A stretch of 64,000 bases of DNA from Pseudomonas sp. TNT3 (GCF_010095445.2 NZ_WFGV02000020.1:1-64000); one strand, 5' to 3'. Shown: positions 14,468 through 22,982, counted from the first letter of the stretch. Notes: a model not told the origin generated them from the sequence alone. Made by a program: numbers and translations.

Positions 14468-17362
14468 TTATTGGCAAGCTTCGCAATCCGGCTCGTCGAT
14501 GGCGCAAGCCTTCGGCACTGGAGCTGGACCGGCTGGAGCTGCCAGAACCGAATCTTCACCGTGGTTGCCGCCGCTCGAAACAGCGTTCAGCTTGCCCGTG
14601 TTGATGGTCGACTTCTCGGTGCTGGTCGCGGCCAGGGCACGGAGGTAGTAAGTGGTTTTCAGACCACGGTACCAAGCCATGCGGTAGGTGACGTCGAGCT
14701 TCTTGCCCGAAGCGCCAGCGATGTACAGGTTCAGCGACTGAGCCTGGTCGATCCACTTCTGACGACGGCTTGCCGCGTCAACGATCCACTTGGTGTCCAC
14801 TTCGAACGCCGTTGCATAGAGCTCTTTGAGTTCTTGCGGGATACGCTCGATCTGCTGCACCGAACCATCGTAGTACTTCAGGTCGTTGATCATGACCGAG
14901 TCCCACAGACCGCGAGCCTTCAGGTCGCGAACCAGGTACGGGTTGATCACGGTGAATTCGCCCGACAGGTTCGATTTCACATAGAGGTTCTGGTAGGTCG
15001 GTTCGATCGACTGCGAGACGCCAGTGATGTTGGCTATGGTCGCGGTCGGTGCGATGGCCATGATGTTGGAGTTACGAATGCCTTTCTGTACACGGGCGCG
15101 AACCGGTGCCCAGTCCAGGGATTCGTTCAGGTCAACGTCGATGTACTTCTGGCCACGTTGCTCGATCAGGATCTGTTGCGAATCCAGCGGCAGGATGCCC
15201 TTGGACCACAGCGAACCCTGGAACGTCTCGTAGGCACCGCGCTCGTCAGCCAGGTCGCAGGAAGCCTGGATCGCGTAGTAGCTGACCGCTTCCATCGACT
15301 TGTCGGCGAACTCGACGGCAGCGTCGGAACCGTAAGGAATATGCTGCAGGTACAGCGCGTCCTGGAAGCCCATGATGCCCAGACCGACTGGACGGTGCCT
15401 GAAGTTGGAGTTCTTCGCTTGTGGCACCGAGTAGTAGTTGATGTCGATAACGTTATCGAGCATGCGAACGGCGGTGTTCACGGTGCGTTCCAGCTTGGCG
15501 GTGTCCAGCTTGCCGTTGACGATGTGGTTCGGCAGGTTGATCGAGCCCAGGTTGCAAACGGCGATCTCGTCCTTGTTGGTGTTCAAGGTGATCTCGGTGC
15601 ACAGGTTCGAACTGTGAACCACGCCCACGTGCTGCTGCGGGCTGCGCAGGTTGCACGGGTCTTTGAAGGTCAGCCAAGGGTGGCCGGTTTCAAACAGCAT
15701 GGACAGCATTTTGCGCCACAGGTCTTTGGCCTGAATGGTCTTGAACAGCTTGATCTTGCCCGGGTACTCGGACAGGGCTTCGTAGTACTCGTAACGCTCT
15801 TCGAAGGCCTTGCCGGTCAGGTCGTGCAGGTCCGGTACTTCGGATGGCGAGAACAGGGTCCATTTGCCGTCATCGAAGACGCGCTTCATGAACAGGTCAG
15901 GAATCCAGTTGGCAGTGTTCATGTCGTGGGTACGACGACGATCATCACCGGTGTTCTTGCGCAGCTCGATGAACTCTTCGATGTCCATGTGCCAGGTTTC
16001 CAGGTAGGCACAGACAGCGCCTTTGCGCTTGCCACCCTGGTTAACGGCAACGGCGGTGTCGTTCACGACTTTCAGGAACGGAACGACGCCCTGGGATTTG
16101 CCGTTGGTGCCCTTGATGTAAGAGCCCAGTGCACGAACCGGTGTCCAGTCGTTGCCCAGGCCGCCTGCAAATTTCGACAACATGGCATTGTCGTGAATCG
16201 CGTGGTAGATGCCCGACAGGTCATCCGGCACGGTGGTCAGGTAGCAGCTCGACAGCTGTGGACGCAGGGTACCGGCGTTGAACAGGGTCGGAGTCGACGA
16301 CATGTAGTCGAAGGACGACAACAGGTTGTAGAACTCGATCGCACGGTCTTCTTTGTTCTTTTCTTCGATGGCCAGGCCCATGGCCACGCGCATGAAGAAA
16401 ATCTGCGGCAGTTCGAAGCGGATACCGTCCTTGTGGATGAAGTAACGGTCGTACAGGGTTTGCAGGCCCAGGTACGTGAACTGCTGATCGCGCTCGTGGT
16501 TGATTGCCTTGCCGAGTTTTTCCAGGTCAAAGGTGGCCAGGACCGGGTTCAGCAATTCGAATTCGATACCCTTGGCGATGTAGGCAGGCAGGGCCTTGGC
16601 GTACAGGTCGACCATCTCGTGGTGGGTCGCGCTTTCTGCAACGTTCAGGAAGCTCAGGCCTTCGGCACGCAGGGTGTCCATCAACAGGCGAGCGGTCACG
16701 AACGAGTAGTTCGGTTCACGCTCGACCAGCGTACGGGCGGTCATCACCAGGGCGGTGTTGACGTCGGTCAGGGCCACGCCGTCGTACAGGTTTTTCAGGG
16801 TTTCGCGCTGGATCAGGTCGCCGTCGACTTCTTCCAGGCCTTCGCACGCTTCGGTGACGATGGTGTTCAGACGGCCCATGTCCAACGGGGCAAAGGTGCC
16901 ATCGGCGCGGGTGATGCGAATCGACGGGTGAGCGTTGACCGCTTCTTCGGCCGGAGCATGGGCAGCGCGTTCTTTCGAACGACCGTCACGGTAGATCACG
17001 TAGTCGCGGGCAACTTTCTGCTCGCCGGCACGCATCAGGGCCAGTTCAACCTGGTCCTGGATTTCTTCGATGTGGATCGTGCCGCCGGAAGGCATGCGAC
17101 GCTTGAAGGTCGCGGTGACCTGCTCGGTCAGGCGGGCAACGGTGTCGTGAATTCGCGACGAAGCGGCAGCGGTACCGCCTTCAACTGCGAGAAACGCTTT
17201 GGTGATAGCGACGGTGATCTTGTCATCGGTATAAGGAACGACAGTGCCGTTACGCTTGATCACGCGCAGTTGGCCAGGCGCGGTGGCGGACAGATCCGAA
17301 TTCGAATCAGCGGCCTGCGGCAAGGTGCCCTGCGGGTTCTCGCGAGTTGTGTCGGTTTGCAT
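14468..17362 (-). CDS. nrdA: Class Ia ribonucleotide reductase large subunit NrdA
   Basis: A 964-residue large chain that reduces ribonucleoside diphosphates to deoxy forms. It has two N-terminal ATP-cones (IKRNGTVVPYTDDKI at about residue 34 and ITRADGTFAPLDMGRLNTIV at about 145), known in P. aeruginosa NrdA. The catalytic barrel carries CYLTTVPD, the NLCTEITL cysteine segment and PTATIANITG, and the C terminus ends with the redox pair CEAC. I chose ATG 17362 with GGAG ten bases upstream, not the ATG at 17380. No nrdB follows: two terminators and the convergent flgE do. Confidence 0.96.
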   Translation of the reverse strand: MQTDTTRENPQGTLPQAADSNSDLSATAPGQLRVIKRNGTVVPYTDDKITVAITKAFLAVEGGTAAASSRIHDTVARLTEQVTATFKRRMPSGGTIHIEEIQDQVELALMRAGEQKVARDYVIYRDGRSKERAAHAPAEEAVNAHPSIRITRADGTFAPLDMGRLNTIVTEACEGLEEVDGDLIQRETLKNLYDGVALTDVNTALVMTARTLVEREPNYSFVTARLLMDTLRAEGLSFLNVAESATHHEMVDLYAKALPAYIAKGIEFELLNPVLATFDLEKLGKAINHERDQQFTYLGLQTLYDRYFIHKDGIRFELPQIFFMRVAMGLAIEEKNKEDRAIEFYNLLSSFDYMSSTPTLFNAGTLRPQLSSCYLTTVPDDLSGIYHAIHDNAMLSKFAGGLGNDWTPVRALGSYIKGTNGKSQGVVPFLKVVNDTAVAVNQGGKRKGAVCAYLETWHMDIEEFIELRKNTGDDRRRTHDMNTANWIPDLFMKRVFDDGKWTLFSPSEVPDLHDLTGKAFEERYEYYEALSEYPGKIKLFKTIQAKDLWRKMLSMLFETGHPWLTFKDPCNLRSPQQHVGVVHSSNLCTEITLNTNKDEIAVCNLGSINLPNHIVNGKLDTAKLERTVNTAVRMLDNVIDINYYSVPQAKNSNFRHRPVGLGIMGFQDALYLQHIPYGSDAAVEFADKSMEAVSYYAIQASCDLADERGAYETFQGSLWSKGILPLDSQQILIEQRGQKYIDVDLNESLDWAPVRARVQKGIRNSNIMAIAPTATIANITGVSQSIEPTYQNLYVKSNLSGEFTVINPYLVRDLKARGLWDSVMINDLKYYDGSVQQIERIPQELKELYATAFEVDTKWIVDAASRRQKWIDQAQSLNLYIAGASGKKLDVTYRMAWYRGLKTTYYLRALAATSTEKSTINTGKLNAVSSGGNHGEDSVLAAPAGPAPVPKACAIDEPDCEACQ

Positions 17363-17395
17363 GGGGGGTTGTCTCCACATTCTCTATGTTTGTTT

Positions 17396-17414
17396 GGGCA
17401 CCGTCTCGGTGCCC
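17396..17414 (-). other. Stem-loop in nrdA leader
   Basis: GGGCACCG and CGGTGCCC form an eight-base stem with a three-base loop, about 35-50 bases before the nrdA start. It has no T run, so it is more likely an mRNA structure than a terminator. The rest of the 350-base leader shows no recognisable riboswitch. Confidence 0.5.
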
Positions 17415-17726
17415 ACCGTTCCGTCCTGAAGCACTACAACCGGCGGGGGCCGGGCATACCAACTTCGGGACAGATCAGGAAGGGGCAATTGGGGCGCCGC
17501 TTCCATGCCGAAGTCTTTGGTCGCAGGCCTGGAGCCTGAAACCGAATTCCTTTTGGGTGACAGCAATTGACTGCAACACCCGTACCGTTTCGCCGTTTAC
17601 GGCCCAAAAACAGTAGCCATCCGCACGAGCGGTTTGGTCTTTCGAAAATACGTTTGGTTCAACCAGAAAGAGGCAATAAAAGCGCTTGAAATTGGTGTCT
17701 GGTTTGTGTTTGGTTTTTTGTGCAAA

Positions 17727-17742
17727 ACCCTACATGTAGGGT
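17727..17742 (-). promoter_or_regulatory. NrdR-like box 1
   Basis: The palindrome ACCCTACATGTAGGGT agrees with the NrdR consensus acaCwAtATaTwGtgt at 12 of 16 positions. Its centre is exactly 31 bases from a second box, the spacing typical for NrdR pairs. It would lie just downstream of the predicted nrdA transcript start. Confidence 0.6.
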
Positions 17743-17757
17743 TTTTTTCGCGCCGGG

Positions 17758-17773
17758 GTACAAGATAGTGCGT
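17758..17773 (-). promoter_or_regulatory. NrdR-like box 2
   Basis: GTACAAGATAGTGCGT matches the NrdR consensus at 11 of 16 positions, centred 31 bases from box 1. It overlaps the predicted -10 element of nrdA, as expected for a repressor site. Confidence 0.55.
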
Positions 17774-17790
17774 TTTGGAGGGTGTTGCAA
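17762..17790 (-). promoter_or_regulatory. nrdA: Predicted sigma-70 promoter of nrdA
   Basis: On the minus strand TTGCAA is followed after 17 bases by TATCTT. It leaves a leader of about 390 bases before nrdA. The position among NrdR-like and DnaA boxes supports it, though the -10 is weak. Confidence 0.5.
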
Positions 17791-17799
17791 CGTACTACC

Positions 17800-17820
17800 T
17801 GTGGATAAGCCTGTGCGTAA
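17800..17820 (-). promoter_or_regulatory. Two DnaA boxes upstream of nrdA
   Basis: The minus strand has a perfect DnaA box TTATCCACA (17800-17808) and, 12 bases further upstream, TTACGCACA (17812-17820), one mismatch from TTATNCACA. Both lie just upstream of the predicted -35. E. coli nrdAB is also controlled through DnaA boxes. Confidence 0.6.
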
Positions 17821-17974
17821 ATTGTGTGTGAAACCTGGAATCAGCGTGTAGCCCGCGACCCTGCTGGAGTAGACCGTTTGTCATGGGTTTTCAGCGGTCG
17901 GAAACTGTCCGGTGGTTTTTTAAGGGCGCGAACCCTACCACAAAAAATGCCCATGTCCGAACGCATTTGCCGCC

Positions 17975-18003
17975 TTGTGTTCTGGGCGAGCGACGTTTAT
18001 ACA
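17975..18003 (+). promoter_or_regulatory. Sigma-70 promoter of rstAB-like genes
   Basis: TTGTGT, a 17-base spacer and TATACA form a good housekeeping promoter 97 bases before the regulator gene start. The stretch between the DnaA boxes and this promoter (17821-17974) shows nothing else I can name. Confidence 0.6.
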
Positions 18004-18099
18004 ATCGGCCCATGTGTACGCATTTTCTTATCCTCCCCAATCATTACAAAAAGACGGGTGGATCCTTCCTTATTAGTGTTTCGGCAAGCAGAGGTCACC

Positions 18100-18813
18100 G
18101 TGGAGCAAGAAGCCTGGCAGGTTTTGATTGTGGAGGACGACCAGCGTCTGGCCGAACTGACCCGCGATTACCTGGAGGCCAACGGCCTGCGCGTTTCGAT
18201 CGAAGGTGACGGGGCACTGGCCGCGGCCCGCATCATCAAGGAGCAGCCAGACCTGGTGATCCTTGACTTGATGCTCCCCGGCGAAGATGGCTTGAGCATC
18301 TGCCGCAAGGTTCGCGACCGTTTCGACGGCCCGATTCTGATGCTCACCGCTCGTACCGACGACACCGATCAGATTCTGGGGCTGGACATGGGGGCAGACG
18401 ACTATGTGTGCAAACCGGTTCGTCCTCGGCTCTTGCTGGCGCGTATCCAGGCTTTGCTGCGGCGCAGCGAGGCGCCTGAGGTCGCCCCTGAAAAACAACG
18501 GCGTCTGCAGTTCGGTCCGCTGGTGGTGGACAACGCTTTGCGCGAGGCCTGGCTGCGTGACGCCAGTATCGAATTGACCAGCGCCGAGTTTGATCTGCTC
18601 TGGCTGCTGGTGGCCAACGCCGGGCGCATACTTTCCCGCGAAGAGATCTTCACCGCACTGCGCGGCATCGGTTACGACGGGCAGGATCGTTCCATCGATG
18701 TGCGCATCTCGCGCATTCGCCCCAAGATCGGCGATGACCCGGAGCACCCTCGGCTGATCAAGACCATCCGCAGCAAAGGCTATTTGTTCGTTCCGGAAGC
18801 CTGCACCCTGTGA
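18100..18813 (+). CDS. rstA: RstA-like OmpR-family response regulator
   Basis: A 237-residue response regulator. The receiver (about 5-120) has VLIVEDDQRLAEL, the phospho-site in LVILDLMLPGEDG and the lysine in DYVCKPVRP. The winged-helix DNA-binding domain (about 135-235) has ELTSAEFDLLWLLVANAGRILSRE and DRSIDVRISRIRPKIGDD. I chose GTG 18100 with AGAGG upstream; a longer open frame back to 17824 lacks a ribosome site and runs through the promoter. The GTGA overlap couples it to the kinase gene. The position beside nrdA matches PA1157 of P. aeruginosa. The stimulus is unknown. Confidence 0.85.
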   Translation: MEQEAWQVLIVEDDQRLAELTRDYLEANGLRVSIEGDGALAAARIIKEQPDLVILDLMLPGEDGLSICRKVRDRFDGPILMLTARTDDTDQILGLDMGADDYVCKPVRPRLLLARIQALLRRSEAPEVAPEKQRRLQFGPLVVDNALREAWLRDASIELTSAEFDLLWLLVANAGRILSREEIFTALRGIGYDGQDRSIDVRISRIRPKIGDDPEHPRLIKTIRSKGYLFVPEACTL

Positions 18814-20420
18814 ACTCGATCTTCCTGCGAATTTATGGCGGCATGTGCGCGGCGCTGATTCTGGTGGCGGTGCTCGGCGTGCTGGCCCTGCACTTGCTCA
18901 ATCAGGTGCGCAGCGAGCAATACCGCGAGCGCCTGGCTCATGGCACGTTCTCGTTGATGGCCGACAACCTGCAACCCATGAACGAAACCGAACGCCACCG
19001 TGCCTTGCTGGTGTGGGAGCGCCTGCTGGGTATTCCGCTGGCGCTGAAGACCTTCACCCAGACCGACCTTGATCTCACCCAGCGCACTCGTGTGCTGCGC
19101 GGCCAGGCGCTGGTCGAACAAACCGGGCCGCACGCGGCGGTGGTCTATCGGTTGGTCAGCGACAAGGAACAGTTGGTGCTGACAGGGGAAGTGCAGCAGA
19201 TCAGCGAGCAACTGGCCCGGGCGACCATTTACCTGCTGGCCGACGAACTGGTGCGCGTCCCGGTGGCCGACCAACCCAAGCGCCTGGCGCAATTGAAAGA
19301 AGACAAGGGCTTCGGTTTCGACTTGCGACTGGTCACGGTCGATGACGCGGACATGGATGAGGACCAGAGCCGGCGGGTTTCCGAAGGCGACACGGTGATG
19401 GCGCTGGGTAAGGGGGGCGATTCGATCCGGGTGTTTGCCGGGATGGTGGGTACGCCGTGGGTGCTGGAGATCGGCCCGCTGTACCAGATGAACCCTTATC
19501 CGCCGGAGTGGCTGGTGCTGATCGCGGCGCTGGGTTTGAGCCTGATTGGTTTGATCGTTTATTTGTTGGTGCGTCAGCTCGAGCGTCGTTTGCGCGGGTT
19601 GGAAGCGGCAGCCACGCGCATCGCCAAAGGCAGCCTGGAAACCCGAGTACCGGCACGGGGCGCTGATTCGGTGGGGCGTCTGGCGTCAGCATTCAACGGG
19701 ATGGCCGAGCACTTGCAGCAGTTGTTGGCGATTCAGCGGGAACTGGTGCGCGCCGTGTCGCACGAATTGCGCACACCGGTGGCGCGCCTGCGCTTTGGCC
19801 TGGAGATGATCGGTTCCGCGTCCACACCGCAAGCGCTGCAAAAGTACTGTGAAGGCATGGATCACGACATCGAAGATCTCGATAAGCTGGTGGACGAGAT
19901 GCTCACCTATGCGCGCCTGGAGCAGGGCTCACCGGCCCTGAACTTTCAGCGTATCGATCTCGATGCGTTGGTCAATCAGGTGATCGAGGAGCTCGCGCCT
20001 CTGCGTTCGCAAGTAACTGTGCAACGTGGCTTGTGCCTGTCTGCGGCCGATTGCGACGATGCCTGGGTCGAAGCTGAACCCCGCTACCTGCATCGGGCGC
20101 TGCAAAACCTGGTGAGCAACGCGATGCGCCACGCCACGTCCAGGGTAACGGTCAGCTATCAGGTGGGGCAGCAACGTTGTCGGGTCGACGTCGAGGACGA
20201 TGGACCGGGCGTGCCGGAAAACGCGTGGGAGAAAATCTTCACCCCGTTCCTGCGACTCGATGACAGCCGCACCCGTGCCTCGGGTGGGCATGGTCTGGGC
20301 CTGTCCATCGTGCGTCGGATCATCCATTGGCACGATGGACGAGCGTTGATTGGCAAGAGCAAGAGTCTGGGCGGCGCGTGCTTCAGCCTGAGCTGGCCGA
20401 GGAATCAGGAAAAGCGTTGA
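18810..20420 (+). CDS. rstB: RstB-like sensor histidine kinase
   Basis: A 536-residue membrane kinase starting with GTG inside the regulator stop. TM1 is about residues 9-30, the periplasmic loop about 31-230, and TM2 about 231-253 (WLVLIAALGLSLIGLIVYLL). Then comes a HAMP domain, the H-box RAVSHELRTPVARLRFGLEM near residue 315, the N-box ALQNLVSNAMRH, and G boxes VEDDGPGVPE and GHGLGLSIVRRI. All catalytic residues are present. The partner is the preceding RstA-like regulator. The long periplasmic loop suggests an envelope signal, as for RstB and PhoQ-like kinases. The symbol is by family resemblance. Confidence 0.85.
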   Translation: MNSIFLRIYGGMCAALILVAVLGVLALHLLNQVRSEQYRERLAHGTFSLMADNLQPMNETERHRALLVWERLLGIPLALKTFTQTDLDLTQRTRVLRGQALVEQTGPHAAVVYRLVSDKEQLVLTGEVQQISEQLARATIYLLADELVRVPVADQPKRLAQLKEDKGFGFDLRLVTVDDADMDEDQSRRVSEGDTVMALGKGGDSIRVFAGMVGTPWVLEIGPLYQMNPYPPEWLVLIAALGLSLIGLIVYLLVRQLERRLRGLEAAATRIAKGSLETRVPARGADSVGRLASAFNGMAEHLQQLLAIQRELVRAVSHELRTPVARLRFGLEMIGSASTPQALQKYCEGMDHDIEDLDKLVDEMLTYARLEQGSPALNFQRIDLDALVNQVIEELAPLRSQVTVQRGLCLSAADCDDAWVEAEPRYLHRALQNLVSNAMRHATSRVTVSYQVGQQRCRVDVEDDGPGVPENAWEKIFTPFLRLDDSRTRASGGHGLGLSIVRRIIHWHDGRALIGKSKSLGGACFSLSWPRNQEKR

Positions 20421-20463
20421 GCGCTCAGGTGTCAGTCAAGGCCTCTTCGACCCCCCCAACGCT

Positions 20464-21198
20464 TCAAGCCTTGATGCTGACCAGACTCAACAACTGCCCA
20501 TCCATGATCCCAAACTGTGCGTCCAGCTCAACCCCATTACGCCACTCACTCGACAGATCCGTCAGCAAGCGGATCCGCACATCCCCGGCCTCGCTCCATT
20601 CCAGCACTTCGGCGTGTTCAAAATAGAACCGCTGCTGCACGATCGGATACAGCGCCTTGAACAGGCTTTCCTTCACCGAAAATGTCAGCGTCACCAGCAT
20701 CGCCAGCTGATCTCGTCGACCCGCGGCCATTCTTCGCAACTCCGGGCCGGTGAGAATCTCACCCGCCAGGCGCTCGGCCCGTTCCGGGTTGAGCAGGTTT
20801 TCCAGATCCATACCCAGACCGCGCCAATGGGTTTTCTTTGCGACAATCGCCGCGGCGCGTCCGGTGCTATGGGTAATCGAACCGATGATGTGCCCAGGCC
20901 ATACCGGCGCTCGATCTTCGCCAATGGCCGGACTGAAACCCACGCCCTCCAACTGTTGCAATGCGGCTCTGGCGCAAATCCGCCCGGCCAGAAATTCCGC
21001 CTGCCGCTTGGCAACGGAGCGCTGGATGCTGGAGGGCGGCTCGATCGCGCTGCGGCGAAAATCATCGCTGCTCAGCTGAGAACTGTCGAAGTGAGTGCTC
21101 AACAAAACCGTATCAGGTAGCGCGATTGGCAACGGCCAATGGGCGTCGAGTGGGGTGCAGCAGGCGGGTAGAGCGGGGTCGGGATTCATGTCAGGCAT
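20464..21198 (-). CDS. pcpS: 4'-phosphopantetheinyl transferase (PcpS/EntD type)
   Basis: A 244-residue Sfp/EntD-family enzyme that moves phosphopantetheine from CoA to a serine of acyl- or peptidyl-carrier proteins. Motifs seen are AEFLAGRICARAAL, GSITHST (about residue 108) and the magnesium site GMDLE, followed by FSVKESLFKALYP. P. aeruginosa uses one such enzyme, PcpS, for both primary metabolism and siderophore synthesis, and it also lies near the nrdA/rst region there. A second in-frame ATG nine bases on (21189) is an equally possible start. It is convergent with rstB. Confidence 0.88.
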   Translation of the reverse strand: MPDMNPDPALPACCTPLDAHWPLPIALPDTVLLSTHFDSSQLSSDDFRRSAIEPPSSIQRSVAKRQAEFLAGRICARAALQQLEGVGFSPAIGEDRAPVWPGHIIGSITHSTGRAAAIVAKKTHWRGLGMDLENLLNPERAERLAGEILTGPELRRMAAGRRDQLAMLVTLTFSVKESLFKALYPIVQQRFYFEHAEVLEWSEAGDVRIRLLTDLSSEWRNGVELDAQFGIMDGQLLSLVSIKA

Positions 21199-21240
21199 TT
21201 TGCCGGGTTGCCTTCGGACTGGGTAGTGTCGATAGATCGT

Positions 21241-21290
21241 TTGTGGCGAGGAAGCTCACCCAGCGCGAGCAAGCTCCCTCGCCACCGGGA
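21241..21290. repeat. REP-like imperfect inverted repeat
   Basis: TGGCGAGGAAGCT and AGCTCCCTCGCCA resemble the Pseudomonas REP core GTGGCGAGGGAGCTTGCTCCC, here degenerate. It lies between the pcpS start and the end of the dienelactone hydrolase gene. Confidence 0.6.
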
Positions 21291-21321
21291 GCTTTGCTGT
21301 GCTTTCAGGCACCCGGCGTTC

Positions 21322-22113
21322 CTAGGAGAAAATTTTCTTGAGGAACGCTTGCATATCCGCCCACGACTTTTCATCCGCCGCCTTGTTGTAGCCAATGTCG
21401 GGTCCACCATGGTCGCCATGACTCAGCCGATCCGCATCAGGATTACTGAACCCATGCTTGGCGCCCTCCAGGCTGACAAATTTGTAGTCCGCCCCGGCCT
21501 TGTCCATTTCCGCCTTGAACGCCGTGACGTTTTCCGGCGTGACCATGCTGTCCATCGCCCCGTGTTCCACAAGGATTTTCGCCTTGACGTTGCCCGGTGC
21601 TGCCGGTGTGCTGGTCGCCAGCGCACCGTGGAAACTCACCACACCTGCCAACGGCAATCCCTGCCTCGCCGCATTCAAAACAACACCACCGCCAAAGCAG
21701 TAACCAATCGCCGCGATTTTGTCAGGATCGGTGTGCGGTTGTTGCTTGAGCAGGTCCAGCCCTGCCTGAAAGCGTGCACTGGCTGCGGCGCTGTCCTTGA
21801 GTGCGGCTTGCATGAAGGCCATGGCGTCTTTCGGGTGTTCGGTGTTCTTGCCATCGCCATACATATCAATCGCCAGGGCGCTGTAACCCAGACCTGCCAG
21901 GTCCCGTGCGCGGCGCTTGGCATAGTCGTTGAGCCCCCACCATTCATGCACCACCACAACGCCGGGTCGCGGTCCCTTGAGGGCATCGTCGTAGGCGTAA
22001 TAGCCGATCAGCTTCGTGCCGTCGGCGCTTTGATAGGGGATTTCCTGAGTCTTGACGGCTGCTTGGCCGAGCCCGCTCAAGGCCAGTAACACGAAGGCAA
22101 GGAACGTACGCAT
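21322..22113 (-). CDS. Exported dienelactone hydrolase family protein
   Basis: A 263-residue alpha/beta hydrolase. A signal peptide (about 1-18, FLAFVLLALSGLGQAA) directs it to the periplasm. The triad of the dienelactone hydrolase family is visible: the cysteine in IGYCFGGGV, the aspartate in GAMDSMVTPEN and the histidine in GAKHGFSNPDAD. The substrate is not known; homologues act on small lactones or esters. It is transcribed alone, divergent from oprH, and its upstream region is shared with the PhoP half-site array. Confidence 0.85.
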   Translation of the reverse strand: MRTFLAFVLLALSGLGQAAVKTQEIPYQSADGTKLIGYYAYDDALKGPRPGVVVVHEWWGLNDYAKRRARDLAGLGYSALAIDMYGDGKNTEHPKDAMAFMQAALKDSAAASARFQAGLDLLKQQPHTDPDKIAAIGYCFGGGVVLNAARQGLPLAGVVSFHGALATSTPAAPGNVKAKILVEHGAMDSMVTPENVTAFKAEMDKAGADYKFVSLEGAKHGFSNPDADRLSHGDHGGPDIGYNKAADEKSWADMQAFLKKIFS

Positions 22114-22160
22114 GGTCGGATCTCCTGCGAGAAAATCATCGGAAAAACCTGGGTGATCTG

Positions 22161-22216
22161 GTTCAGCTTAGGTTCAGAAGGCGTTCAGGGGGAGTTCAGG
22201 GCGGGCTCAGTAGTCT
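22161..22216 (+). promoter_or_regulatory. PhoP half-site array and -10 of oprH-phoPQ
   Basis: GTTCAG occurs at 22161, 22172, 22183 and 22194, and GCTCAG at 22205: five half-sites at exact 11-base steps. PhoP boxes are two such hexamers spaced 11 apart, set 11-12 bases before a -10. Here TAGTCT (22211-22216) follows the 22183-22199 pair by that distance. It lies 43 bases before oprH. Confidence 0.85.
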
Positions 22217-22259
22217 TGCCTCACACCCTACGAGCACACAGCACATAAGGAAACTCCCC

Positions 22260-22862
22260 ATGACTGGATTCAAAAAACTGCTTCTGGCGTTCACTATTCT
22301 TGGCGCAAGCACTGCTGCATACGCCGCCGATGACACCTTCGCCAGCCTTACTCTTGGACAGACCAGCGACAAGGTCAAAAAGTCCCACGCCCTGAACGAT
22401 AACCTCAACCACGTGAACGCCGACGGCGTGATCGGCAAGGACGGCACTTGGGGTGTGCGTCTGGGTAAGCAAAACACCCAGGGCCGCTACTACGCTACCT
22501 ACGACAACGTGTCGGGTTCGCACAACGGCATTAAACTGCGCCAGGAAAACCTCCTCGGCAGCTATGACCTTTTCTACCCGGTAGGCGGCAGTACCAAGCT
22601 GTTTGGCGGGGCCACAGCCGGTATCACCAAACTCACCCAGGAATCTTCAAGCTTCAGCCGCGACAGCAACATTGGTTACGCCGTTGGCGGACAATTGGGT
22701 GTCTTGCAACAGGTTTCGAAAAACACGTCGGTTGAACTGGGTTATCGTTACCTGCGAACCAACGCCAGCACCGAGATGAGCGAGCGTGGCGGCAGCAAGC
22801 AGGGATCGCTGGATTTGACCAGCAGTGCCCAGACGTATCTGTCGGCGAACTACGCTTTCTAA
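22260..22862 (+). CDS. oprH: OprH outer membrane protein
   Basis: A 200-residue outer membrane beta-barrel with a signal peptide ending AYAADDTF. Length and sequence fit OprH: the repeated strand motifs TWGVRLGKQ, GRYYATYDN, LRQENLLGSYD, ELGYRYLRTNASTEM and a terminal aromatic residue (YAF). OprH binds lipopolysaccharide and stabilises the outer membrane when magnesium is low. It is the first gene of oprH-phoP-phoQ and lies behind the PhoP array. A stable hairpin separates it from phoP. Confidence 0.93.
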   Translation: MTGFKKLLLAFTILGASTAAYAADDTFASLTLGQTSDKVKKSHALNDNLNHVNADGVIGKDGTWGVRLGKQNTQGRYYATYDNVSGSHNGIKLRQENLLGSYDLFYPVGGSTKLFGGATAGITKLTQESSSFSRDSNIGYAVGGQLGVLQQVSKNTSVELGYRYLRTNASTEMSERGGSKQGSLDLTSSAQTYLSANYAF

Positions 22863-22884
22863 AAAGCACGTCGCGAAAAGTCTG

Positions 22885-22915
22885 CGCCGGATCAACTCAA
22901 AAGGGTGATCCGGCG
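22885..22915 (+). other. Intercistronic hairpin between oprH and phoP
   Basis: CGCCGGATCA and TGATCCGGCG pair perfectly around an eleven-base loop, 22 bases after the oprH stop. There is no T run, so it is probably an mRNA-stabilising or partial attenuating element that lets oprH be made in excess of phoPQ. Confidence 0.6.
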
Positions 22916-22982
22916 TCGCCATGTTAGCCGTCGAGGCGCGCCGTTGCGTCTCTGGAGAAGTTGATTTGCCTGGGAGAGCATT

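Noticed and set aside
14471..17539. A 1022-codon open frame on the plus strand opposite nrdA
   Set aside because: It is the mirror frame of a highly biased gene; it has no family resemblance and the nrdA reading is certain.
17824..18099. N-terminal extension of the RstA-like regulator
   Set aside because: The extra 92 residues have no similarity to the family, lack a ribosome site and run through a good sigma-70 promoter.
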